From: Setaria digitata
Taxonomy: Eukaryota; Nematoda; Chromadorea; Rhabditida; Setariidae
DNA: 64,000 nucleotides
Direction: 5' to 3'
Assembly (NCBI GenBank): GCA_003640385.1
Contig: RCAB01000129.1
Location: 79,600 to 143,599 of the forward strand
A model generated the notes under the pieces. That model saw only the letters and a list, made by a program, of their open reading frames with translations. It had not been told where the DNA came from and made no database searches. The translations under genes and the position numbers were made by a program. Positions 52,555-64,000 of the stretch are shown in pieces (the stretch's first letter is position 1; each line of letters starts with the position of its first letter).

Positions 52555-55500
52555 AATTGCTGTGATAAGTTAATTTTGATAGATTTATTAATTGCAATTT
52601 TCGGATGAATGACCGCAAATTATTGGAAGAATCCTCCAGTGAGAAGTTTTCAAACGAGGCCTTCATTTAAACTTCTTTCCCAGAATCCTTCAGTTATTAT
52701 TCTCTTCATTCCCTCACTCAAACATAATGAAAGCTTGTAAATATTCATAAATTAATAATTGAACTTTAATGATTAAAATTCAAATTAAGCTTAAAAAAAA
52801 AAAGAAACTACCATAAGCATGGAGCATCTAAACGTCTAAAATGCAGAAGCATTTAATTCAGAAATAACTGTTGAAGGGATTCTAGAAGCAATGGGCATTT
52901 TTCAGATTCGTTTATTAACGTTTCTTCAGATGCTTGCTTTCTTCTTCAAATGATTCTGATGCTTTGCTTGCAAAAATTTAAAACTCTGAAAACAGGAGCA
53001 ACAAAGTGAATGTGTTTTATAAGTGAAATTTGATTAAATATTTTGGAAAATTTAAATCTTTTTTTTTTCTCTCATATATTAATAAGTATCATCTGAACGA
53101 ACGATTATTGATGGATCACATACAAAACATATTCATGTTTCAATGATAATACGTAAATAAGTCTATATGATTAACATAAAAATGAAACTTGACAAGTTGA
53201 AATAAATTATGCAATTAAGAAATTTGCACAGTTAGATGTTGCAATTCTATAAAGATATGTTTGAAAAAAAAAAAAAAAAATGAAAGCGTTAAAGGAATTT
53301 TAAATTGAATTTTAAATTGAGAAGGTGAAAAAAAAAAATTTTTTTTTCAATAATTTTTTCTTATTTTTCATTTCCACCGCAAAAATTTCCAAATATTTTC
53401 TAAGATTCATTAATTTTTACACTTTTATTTTCGTTACGCTTTTGTTTCTTTTTTTCTCTTTCTCTTTCTCTCTCTCTCTCTCTCATGCACTTCTTCATAG
53501 ATTCAATTTGTTGGTTTTTCTTTTTTTTTTTTTTTTCAATTAGTATCTTTATTATAAGTCATCTATTATGCCTGAATCCTAAATTATTTCATTTTCATTC
53601 CTTCTGGAGAATATAAATAAATTAAATGAAACGAAGATTAAAGGCTAAAATATATCTGAATGCTAATTTGATATTCGTTTACTGAAAGTCAAAAAAAAAA
53701 AATTAAAAATTAATAAGAAACTATTCAATGTTAAATTAATTTTAGATTTTTAATTTCGCAAAATTATTTTACTTATTGCTCGTCAATTATCTTTGGTAAT
53801 TTAATTTTAATGCAAAAAGACAAATGTTCGGAGGATTTTTTTTTAAATTTTATTTTGTTTAAAAGTCATGAAAATGCATTAAATTATAAAAACCAAAGTA
53901 AAAACAAAATCAAACTGTTTCTTTTAATGCTTTTTAAATTAAGTTTAATTAAAACAAACATCTAGAAGCACTTTTTAAATTTCATTTCGTTTTAACACTT
54001 TGCATATATAATTCGTTGAGATAAAACAAAAAAAAAAAAAAAAAATCTCAACGGTTTTTGAGCTTTAATTATTATCGTTCCTTAATTACTAATTGGAAAC
54101 GACCAGGTTCTATTTCCTAAAACTTTTTAAATCAGGGATAATTTCTTTCATTTGAATTTAATCTTTTTTTTTTTGGGACTAAATTTTTTTTTTTTTTTTT
54201 TTGATATTTTTTCGGCGTAGGAAAGAAGTTTTAGAAATTAGCCTACACTGTGATATATATATATAATTCATCTAAAATTCATAAATCTATGCTTAAAATT
54301 AGAATCAAAGTGCTATTTCATGAGTGAAAGTTACGAATTTTAATTTGATTTGTTGTATTATTGCTTTTTTTCCTTTTTTTTTTTTTTTGCTCCACAAAGA
54401 ATTGCCTTTTGAAACCACTTGGAAATTTAATTTAAGCATAAGCGATTTTTTCATCAACCAAAAAATGAATAAATCAATTGGGGAAAATTGATGAGGAATG
54501 CATGATCGTTCATTAGTCTTTAATTAACTCTTATAATGGCTTTCTTATCAGTTAACATTATCATCATCGTTGTTACAAGCTTTGCTACCAAAGCAAAAAA
54601 ATAAAGCGCAGAAAATGAAAACTAGAAAGAAATAGCAAATCATTTTATTATAGCTAAATCTTTCATTCCGAAGATCCTTCTGATATTCTTTGCAGCCGTA
54701 TGGTACCATTCATAAAAATTCAAATTCATTTCCAATTTTCATATATTTACTCAATTCCAAATTTCTATACTCATTTAGCTGTGTGTTAATTCAAGTTTCA
54801 TTCATTCATTCAGTTCTTATTTTCCATATATCCATCCAGTTCAATTACTTAATTACTCAATGAATTCCAAAACATATTGGCGTTGTTTTGTTTCGATTAC
54901 TCTTGCTTCTTTAATTATTCAACTTTCCTATATATAATAATGGTTATTCAAACCTAAAATATGCTATCTTCAATGGACAAACATTGACTCATTTCAAATT
55001 TATAAACCTTTTTTTTTTCAAAAAAAAAATAACATAATGGAAATTTTTTAGACGTACTTTTTTTTCCAATGTTAATTTATGATATTTTATGTATTTTTTT
55101 TTTTTTATCAATATTTATTTTCAGCATGAAAATGTTTATCACATTCCCTGACAAAATTAAAAGAGAAATTGGGGAAAATTGTAAAATATTTTTGTCACTT
55201 TTTGATTAAACATTTATCAATCAATCATTTGTAACTACCTGTTCAGACAATATTTCTTCCCTTCAACGGCTACCATGATATTTGTTCCACTTTTTATTGA
55301 AAATAAAATCAAATCAAATTACTTCCCAATTTGATGTTTAAAACTTTTCAAATTAGGTAAGCGGAAAGAAAAAAAGACTGATTTTAAATTGAACAAAACT
55401 GTATATGACAATGGTGCTAGCTCAAACATATATTTTCAGTACACCCAAAAAGGACACTTTTTTTTTTTTTTTGTTGTGTTAAAATAAAATATCTATTTCC

Positions 55501-55649
55501 GATTTATATATATATATATTTATATTCATATTTATATATTTTATTTTTACAATTTTTTATTTATTTTTACTAGAAATGTTATTTGGTAAGTAGCGAGTAA
55601 TTACATGTTTATTTCGTCGTAATTAATTTCTTTTTAGCAGCGTAAAATT

Positions 55650-58600
55650 ATGACTGAGTATGGTACAGCAACAGCAGATAAACAAGAAATATCATCACAT
55701 GTTGTTAAACTTCATATCAGATTAGCTGATAAGGATGATCCAGTCAATGATACGAGAAAAGTAAAAAACACAAATGAAGGAAGATGTCAGAAAGGTAAAG
55801 AAGAAAAAGTCTTTTTTTTTTAACTAAAGCAAAATTTATCTTATCAATATTATTGCTAATTTTCACTTATAAACATAAAATTTAGAGTTTTTCATTTCCA
55901 ATTCTTGCTTACTAATTAAAATTTTTTTAAAACTTTTTATAAGATAAAAAAAAAAAGATTCATTATGATTCATTAAACCGGAATTTAATTTTTGATAAAA
56001 TTTAATTCATTAAAAGAAAAAAGTCGTAAGTTTAAAAGAATTAAATTTTTCAAATAATTTTGGTAATTTCTTTTTTGTTTTCAGTTACAAATTGTATTCC
56101 AATCAATGAACAACAACAGGATTATAATGATAATAAACGAAAAATCACAACGATATGTGTTGCACCACTTGCTGAAGGCACAGCTACTGATTCCATTGAT
56201 ACAGGTTTACCAGTGAAATATTATCAGTTGGATAATTAGCATGATAAACTAAGCACAAGTTAATTATCATTGTTTGTAATTGAGAAAAGAGCACATTTTA
56301 TTAAAACTTCTTAATATCTCTATATTTTATAATTATATTGCCATCAGTGCATCTTATCAATGATTCAATTAAAACTAATGAATTCGTTATAAAAATTAAT
56401 TATATTGTAAAATTTTATCACAGCGTTGAATTTTAGTGAAAACTAAACATCTTAATGTATTAAATGATTTTTGCGAAAAAAATTTTTTTCATTCATCGGA
56501 AAAATCATTGTTAAATTTTATAGTCCTTTTCAAAAATTTTACTATTCTTTTATGATTTTCATTAAATTTTACAATTTTTCACAAAGTTCTGCTAAATTTA
56601 GCAGTGAAATTCTTGAATAAAATGAATTTGTTTAATTATATCTTAAATTTTTATCATCAGTGATAAATTTTTTTTTTTTTTCTATAATTTAAACATCGTG
56701 CTTTTAAATTTTTATTATCAGTGATAAATTTTTCACAACCAAAAAATATTATGTTTTTTATTTTTCACTTTTTTTTTTCCTATTCAATTAGTTTCGTTTG
56801 CTTCAACAATGCGATCACAAATTTCGCCAACCGTTTCATCATTTTTACGTGGTAAACGTCAGCCCACGTCACTGTTGCGTGACAAATGGACTAGCAAAGT
56901 GGAATTTCTCCTAGCAATTGTTGGATATGCGGTTGATCTCGGAAACATATGGCGTTTCCCGTACATATGCTACAAATACGGCGGGGGTATTTTTATTTTT
57001 ATTTGTTTATTTAATTTTTTTTTTTTTTTTTTTTCTATTTGGAAATTTGAAATTTAATGAGGAACTAGGAGAGAGATGAGGTAAAAAAACAAAATTTTGG
57101 GCTAAATTAAAAAATGAATTAACTGATGGAAATATTGCAGATAGTATAGTAAGNCTATTTAGAAATTTGAAATTTAATGAGGAATTAGGAGAGAGATGAG
57201 GTAAAAAAACAAAATTTTAGGCTAAATTAAAAAATGAATTAACTGATGGAAATATTGCAGATAGTATAGTAAGATTTCGAATTAAAAAAAAAAATGTGAA
57301 CCTAATAAAATAGAATTTTAATTAACACGCAGAGAAATAATTCATTTTGGATTTTTAAATAATTTTTTTTGTTTTTTAAATATTTCAATAAATTGTTGAA
57401 ATCATATAGGGGTAGCGAATTAAAATTTGCATGACATATTTTTAAAAATTTAATTGGCTACTGTAAAAGTGATAGATATTTATTTGAATTCTCGAGCAAA
57501 CTATTTTTTAGTATTAATTAATTAATAAGTTGACTTATTTTGGGCGCATTCTTGATCCCATATTTGGTAATGCTTTGTATCGGTGGATTACCGATGTTCT
57601 ACATGGAATTAGTCCTTGGACAATTTCATCGTTCAGGCTGCATAAGTATCTGGCAAAAAATATGTCCAGTTTTTAAAGGTGAAAATTATTTCAAATTAAA
57701 ACTTATCACACATGAAATTTCAAAAAAAAAAAAAAAAAAAAGAAAGAACGAAAAGATTTTCTAAATTCTTAAGAAATTATCAAGACTAGAAGGTTAATTT
57801 TAAAATTTTAATATGCATTTCTGTCAGTTAAACATTAATTGATTATGTTTTAAAAAATTTTAGTTACTATGCTAGAAATTAGATCATTATAATAGTAATT
57901 AATAATTAATGAGATTATTTTAATTATGATTAGGTATTGGTTATGCTATATGTTTTATATGTACTTTTATTGCTTGTTTCTATAATGCTATTATTGCTCA
58001 TGCATTATATTTCTTGTTCAATTCTTTACAGGTATGAAATTTCAAAAATTTTAAAATTATTATAAAATTTGTATTTTAGCCCAAGTAAAAGACAGCACGA
58101 AAATGAATTTTTCTCTTTGATAAATCTGAAAAAAAAAAACATTTATTAATTCGTTGTGTTAGTAGGAAAGATTAACGTATTTCAAATTAAGATATCAAGA
58201 AACAAAAATTTCAACTAATCAATTAATCATTAATCAGTTGATCAAAAATTTGCCCTGTAATTCATATGAATGTAAAAAAAGAAAAAAAAACAGATTTTTG
58301 TATAAAGTTTCAGGAAACTCTTCAGCAATGGTATTAATTTTGATACAATCAAAAGTATATTTAATTCATTAAATTGTAATTTGAAATTAAATTGCCACTG
58401 TCATAGCAATACTGCACCTACTAATTAGTATTATTAACTTTTTTTTTTGCCATTTTCTAGCCTGAAGTACCATGGAAAACGTGTACCAATCCGTGGAATA
58501 CACCGTTATGTACAATTAGCTTAAATGTTTCCTTTCGAAGCAATCAAAGTAACAATTTGGATGAAAAATTACGAACACCATCGGAGGAATTTTTTTTGTT

Positions 58601-61600
58601 TGTTTTAATTAATATTATGATTAAAATATTTGATTAATTCTAGGAAAATTTTTTTTTTTTTTGACTCAACAACACATAAATTTCTTATTTGATACAAAAA
58701 AAAANTTGTTTTAATTAATATTATGATTAAAATATTTGATTAATTCTAGGAAAATCTTTTTTTTTTTTGACTCAACAACACATAAATTTCTTATTTGATA
58801 CAAAAAAAAAAACAAACAAACAAACAAACGGTAGCCAATTTATTCATCTTCTTTTTTTCTTTTTCTTTTTTTTTTTTTACAGTATAACGATTAAAAAGTC
58901 TTGAGTAAAAAAAATAGAAATATGATTATCATAGTGAAAGTTTACCCAGTGTAAAAATTTAATTGCCAAAGTTTTAATTAATTAATTAATTAATTTATTT
59001 TTTTCAGAAAGATAACAGTATTTTAGAAGATAAGACGAAATATTTCCTGCCTAGCTATATCAGTTAGACATTTCATAGTTTATTAATTATTGATTAGATT
59101 ATGAGAAACTTTTGTTATGACTGTTGATCAAATCAAATCAGTGTGAATGGATCACATTTTGCTGATAACATTAAATGATAAACAATTTAAAAAAAAAAAC
59201 AAAATTTTATACAATTAATATTAAGAAAGAGACATATCTTTAGATTTAATGTATTGGAGGCGAATCATTCCAGCGGTTTCGATGACCTCGGTGATATTAA
59301 GCCATCGTTGGCTTTATGTCTTACAATTGTCTTCATTCTTGTCTATTTTGCGCTTTGGAAAGGGCCAAAAAGTACCGGAAAAGTAATATTTAGCAATAAT
59401 TTATAAATTACACCCCAAAAAAAAAGTTGATTGTTTAAATTTTGCATTAATTAATTAGCAAAATTAAACTAATATATAGTTTCACATATGTTCACATTGA
59501 TGGTACTAACATATCTATCACTGATAAATTTAATTGAATGATAAATTACTATTTGCTCAAAAAAAAAAAATTCTTTTTCCTTGTCTTTATCATGATCTAT
59601 TTATCTGTTCAAATTAATATTTTGAGTGGTAATTAAAAATTGATAAATAATGAATTTATAGTTTTAGAAAAAGAAGCTAAAATTTTTTTTAGCTTTTTTT
59701 TTAATTTCAAAAAAAAAACTGAAATAATTCTTGAGAATGGTAACGACTGTGAATGATTTTGAAGCGCTGATTGCTTCACACAACCGAGTAGTGCTATTAA
59801 TTTGCATTCATTTTGTTAAAAAGTGCTAAGGAAAACAAGTACATGATAGAAGTAATTGAGCGACAAATTAATTAATGAAATTAACTTTTATTTCAGCAAG
59901 TTATATGTGCCTCCAAAGCAGTTAGTGCAATTTTTTTACGCGAAAAAGCTTAATTAAATTAACTTTAGCTAAATCAAATAAAAATGATATTTAAAGGAAA
60001 GGATGATTAAAAAATAAATTAATTAATAAAAATTAATTTTGTGCTTTAATTAATTATGCATCTACGTAAGCGACTTCCACATACATTGCTCCCAATTAAA
60101 TTAATTGAAGTTTGTATGGATAACAGCTACCGCTCCGTACGTGATCCTTTCCGTGTTATTCATACGTGGAATAACTTTACCTGGCGCATCAATTGGAATT
60201 TATTATTATTTGACGCCAAATTTTGCAATGCTTCTTGACATTGACGTTTGGACTGCAGCCGCGACCCAAATATTCTTTTCACTTGGCCCTGGCTTCGGTG
60301 TACTGCTTGCATTAAGTAGTTATAATGATTTTCAAAACAATTGTTATCGGTATGTGTTCTTTTGTTTGTTTTTTTATAAAAAAAAAAAGAAATTAAACTT
60401 TTAAATTCAATTTTAATTATACAATGATTTTTGATCTCATTATGTCTTAAATCTTTTTTTTAAATGAAATTTTGCAAAAAAAAAAAAAGAGAATTTTTAT
60501 TAGCACTTATCATCAGCATCTATTGATCCCTGTGAAATGTTTAAAAGAAAATTAATAAATGTCAAAAAATCATTAAAACCTTAGTTTTATTTGTAATTTT
60601 TTCAAAAAAAAAAAAAAAAAAAAAAAGAAGAGCCCTTTGTGAATGAATAATTTTTATCAGTATACATTGATTTTTATACAAATATTGGATAGGAATAACT
60701 AATGTTTAAAAAAAAATTGAATAATTATTTCCAAAATTATTGTTAATCAATAATCTAATTTTAACTGTAATTTGAAATTCTTCCTGCAGCCAAGCAACAA
60801 ACATTTTGCATTGAAAGGAATAGAAATTTGAAAATTTTAAAAACTTTTTCTAGCACTATTAGTAATTGCTACTTAACATAGTTCTATTAAATGTTTGAAT
60901 ATTTTTCGATTATTAATTCACAAATTGCCAATATTTCTTGCAGTGATGCATTATTAACATCGATAATTAATTGTGCTACTTCAATTTTTGCCGGTTTTGT
61001 CATATTTTCAACACTTGGCTATATGTCAGCATTAACGAATTTACCTGTTAGCCAAGTAGTTGGTGATAATGATGCCAATCTGATATTTATCGTTTATCCA
61101 CAAGCAATTGCAACAATGTCTTATGCGAACTGCTGGTCGTTCATATTTTTTATCATGCTGATTGCACTTGGCATTGATAGTACGGTGAGTGATAAGAAAA
61201 GTTTTTTTTTTTTCTTCCATCTCTTACTTATTCACATTTTTTTTATCATGCTAACTGCACTTAGTATTGATAGCATGATAAGCAGATTAATTTTTTGCAG
61301 ATGTATGATATAAAATGATTAATTGATATCAGAATTAATTGATTGTTTGGTTTTTTTTTTTTTTTTTTAACTAAAAATCATACTGCAATTAACATTTTAG
61401 AATAGTACTATATAAAATTGTTGGAAATTTTCAATTCCAAATAGAAGAGAATTTTTAGTTCAGTGGCATTGAAGCACTAATTACTGGATTTTGTGATGAA
61501 TATCCGCGAATATTAGCACGAAAGCGGAAAATATTCGTAGGCATCGTAATTGTTGCTTATTATTTTGGTAGTCTTCCAACTGTTACTTACGTAAGTATTA

Positions 61601-63309
61601 ATTAGTTCCACTTTAATTAATTAATTTTTTTGATCAGTTAAGCAGCAATATCAAAAAATTATACACTGTTGGTTGACTTGTAGAAAAAAAAAAAAAAAAA
61701 AAAGAAAAAAACACTAATAATAATAAATATTCAGTGATGTTCAAATCTGATCCAATATTAATTTTTTTTTTCGAAATCAACTATAATAATTGTTTATTAA
61801 AAAAAAAAAAAAAAATGAAAATTATAAAAGTATACGATAATGTTTAAATATGGCAATATCGATTGTTTTTTTTTTCCAAAAATTTCATTCAAAAAATAAA
61901 AAAAAAAATGATAATATATATTAAAATCACAAATAAATCATTTCTTTTTTTTTAAAATATATTTCAAACTTTCAGCTCACTAAAAGATTAAGCATATAAT
62001 ATTTATCATTTCAAAAATTATTCGTGCATTATTGTTTAAATTTATCAATATATCAATAGGGTGGCAAATATGTGATACCGTTTCTCGATGAATACGGCGT
62101 ATCATTATCAGTATTATTTATCGTTATGTGTGAAATGATTGCTGTTTGTTGGTTTTATGGAGTTCGACGATTCAGCGACGATATCCATCAAATGCTTGGC
62201 TTTTATCCTGGATTATATTGGCGATTTTGTTGGATTTGTTGTCCAGTTTTTATGATGGTAAGGATAAAATGTAGATTTTTATAGAAGTAAATGAAATAAC
62301 TCATTATTGTTGGTGATAAACAGAAAATATTTGTAAATATATTTTCCACTACTAAAATGTTTCTTTTATGCGCATTTTATTCGAAATATTTAATAAATAG
62401 TGATATTATTTTGAATTTTTTTTTTTTTGTTAATTCAAAGTTTCTATTTATTTATTCACTTTTTAGATGAAAAAAAATTTTTGTTTTTTATTTTCAGGTA
62501 ATATTTTTATTGACAATTTATAAAACATCATTGAAACCGATGATCATTGGATCATATACGTATCCAGAATGGAGTGTTTATCTTGGATGGTTTCTACGTT
62601 TAACATCGGTTTTAAGCATTCCAATTTTTGCAATTTATTATTTATGCAATGCTAAAGGAACTTTGAAAGAAGTAAAAATATTTTTGAAATTTTGAAATTG
62701 ATATAAATTTGAATGAAAAACAAAAAAAAAAAAAAAAAAAATGGAAAATGATGAGATAAAATGACGAAACGTATTGTTGGAAGGTAGAAAATAAAAAGAG
62801 AGAATATGCCACAACGCTTAAATTTACATTCAAAGATTTAAAAGTAGAAAATATAAAGATTTTTTCCCATCACATTTTTTTCAATTACTAATTTTAGTCA
62901 TTTGAAATGATAATTTTGTACAAAATGATATTTTCATTACTTATGTAAAGCATTGTTGATGACATCAAAACCACTGAATGATTAGGAGTAAAATTTGCTT
63001 TATAACTTTTAATTAAGCATTTTTGAATTAAATTTTTTTTAATATTAACTTCTTTCTTTAATATCAATTATTTATATAAAAAAATAATAATAATAATAAA
63101 CATATATATATATATAAATAAATTTAAATTTTCACGATTAATTTTAGCGTTGGAATTTTGCGATAAAACCACAGCAAAATATCATATCCCGTAGAACATC
63201 AGTAGCACCATCGATATTATTACATGATGAGCCAGCAATTTCCGCTATCAATAATCAACCAGATAATGAGGAAATTGTTGCTATCACTAACAGTACCATT
63301 CATTTGTAG
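55650..63309 (+). CDS. mod-5: Sodium-dependent serotonin transporter (SLC6A4 / MOD-5 type), complete
   Basis: Na+/Cl--coupled monoamine transporter that clears serotonin. Exons: 55650-55794, 56085-56204, 56792-56986, 57544-57678, 57934-58031, 58461-58597, 59244-59382, 60111-60349, 60944-61184, 61459-61590, 62060-62257, 62498-62671, 63148-63309; 704 aa. The cytosolic N-terminus of about 120 residues is longer than in vertebrates. TM1 has [16 protein letters not shown], whose Asp (D137) marks a monoamine carrier. [19 protein letters not shown] is SERT-like and unlike DAT or GAT. The second outer loop has a cysteine pair and sequons NVS, NQS and NHS. TM6-TM8 keep [25 protein letters not shown] and LGIDSTFSGIE. 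Twelve TM segments are accounted for. The intron before 57544 ends in TTTTGG, not AG, yet the GGG-AF join is exactly what the family requires. Two assembly-type duplications lie in its introns. TTTTTAGCAG ends at 55640, 9 nt before the ATG, and may be an SL or UTR acceptor. Confidence 0.94.
57035..57273. repeat. Direct duplication around a single N (assembly join), SERT intron 3
   Basis: The 119-bp segment 57035-57153 recurs as 57155-57273 after the N at 57154, with a few substitutions (TTGGAAAT/TTAGAAAT, GAACTAG/GAATTAG, TTTGGGC/TTTAGGC). It is in the same intron whose 3' end reads GG. Confidence 0.92.
58600..58812. repeat. Direct duplication around a single N (assembly join), SERT intron 6
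   Basis: The segment starting TTGTTTTAATTAATATTATG (58600-58704) is repeated after the N at 58705 (58706 to about 58812), differing mostly in homopolymer length. The left copy begins at the splice donor of the exon ending 58597. Confidence 0.9.
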
Positions 63310-64000
63310 ACAAACAGATGCTTTTATAAGATAATGTTTATAAAACTATTTTATAATGTATGATTGTAATTATACTATTATTGTATTCTTTAATGCTTAA
63401 ATATATTTACGACATCTTTGTTATTAATTTCGCCACTACAGTATCATCGCTGCTACCGTAATTGTTGCTAATATCACCATTACAGTATTGCAATTAGCAA
63501 TAAGTATTGTAGCATTATTACTTTGCACTTTTTTTTTATTTCCAATGATCTCTTCTTACTAATGCCAATGAATTGTAAGAAATTTAGGGGAAAAAAAAAG
63601 AGGAGAAAAGAAAAAGATCTGAAAATATTCAAATAAGAAAGGAAGAAGACGAAAAAACGATTTAATTTATAAAAACTAAAATTTCATTAAAATCACAACT
63701 GAGTTCTTTTTTTTAACTTTTCAATTTCATAATCTCTTATAGGCAAACAATGCACTGAAATTTTGTACTGTTCAAGGCGAATAGTGCAAAAATTATTTAT
63801 GTACGAAAATGCAATTTTATTAAATTTTTCCTGAATGGTTAAATTAGATTTCCAAATGTTATATGTGTATTTGGGAAACTTTAGCAAATTGCATTTTTTG
63901 CATACATTCGAAGAACTTGAACCCATTAACTACACTTCCGGTACAACCGGAAATTACATCAATGATTAATTGCTACTTGTAATGTATGTCTTTTTTTTTT
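63310..64000. other. 3' flank of the SERT gene
   Basis: AT-rich sequence after the SERT stop codon, presumably 3' UTR followed by intergenic DNA. A 77-codon minus-strand frame at 63693-63926 shows no recognisable motif. No gene is called. Confidence 0.5.

Larger units (their letters stand above)
47208..55649. other. Long gene-poor spacer between TIAM and SERT start codons
   Basis: 8.4 kb between two divergent neuronal genes. It contains homopolymer runs, a GATT repeat (52523-52554), a TC tract (about 53461-53484), and a pair of diverged direct repeats near 48720-48835 and 48988-49082. No exon with splice-phase support was found. It probably carries the regulatory regions and untranslated first exons of both genes. 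Confidence 0.55.

Noticed and set aside
1..64000. Search for CRISPR arrays, operons, insertion sequences, integrated bacterial or viral genes
   Set aside because: None found; the repeats are microsatellites, minisatellites or assembly duplications, and all recognised genes are intron-containing animal genes.

Overview
This is a eukaryotic chromosome segment from a nematode, most likely a filarial (clade III / Spirurida) species. The evidence is: very AT-rich DNA full of A/T homopolymers; multi-exon genes with introns from under 200 bp to several kb, donors mostly GTAAG/GTATG/GTTTA and acceptors TTTCAG/TTTTAG; and protein families that fit an animal, some specifically an ecdysozoan (an MGNKLSC Still life/TIAM Rac GEF and a MOD-5-type serotonin transporter). 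I cannot name the species. No prokaryotic system, CRISPR array, rRNA, convincing tRNA, Wolbachia-like insert or virus was seen.

Layout. 1-422 (+): end of a CTR-type copper transporter, cut by the window edge. 3478-6506 (+): TLC-domain membrane protein (TLCD1/2 or FLD-1-like), 5' end not found. 8898-10075 (-): complete four-exon COX5B. 11634-16133 (+): complete ten-exon nicalin. 17418-22376 (+): complete ten-exon SMPDL3-type acid sphingomyelinase-like phosphodiesterase, with signal peptide and GPI-like tail. 24534-47207 (-): a gene of about 22.7 kb for a TIAM/Still life RhoGEF, at least 17 exons. 47208-55649: long gene-poor spacer. 55650-63309 (+): complete 13-exon serotonin transporter.

Exon coordinates were derived by hand by joining splice sites in phase. 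The cox-5B, nicalin, SMPDL3 and SERT models each sum to a whole number of codons (139, 572, 473 and 704 aa), which supports them. The genes are not one pathway. They cover copper uptake, membrane lipids, respiration, ER membrane-protein biogenesis, phosphodiester hydrolysis, Rac signalling in neurons, and serotonin re-uptake. cox-5B and nicalin are divergent; SMPDL3 and TIAM are convergent; TIAM and SERT are divergent across 8.4 kb.

Most notable: a SERT intron that appears to end in GG instead of AG; single-N contig joins flanked by near-identical direct duplications (assembly artefacts); an intronic CA-type satellite with a 108-110 bp higher-order period; an easily missed terminal exon of the TIAM gene; and an exon in the TLC gene that is open in two overlapping frames, both with workable splice phases.
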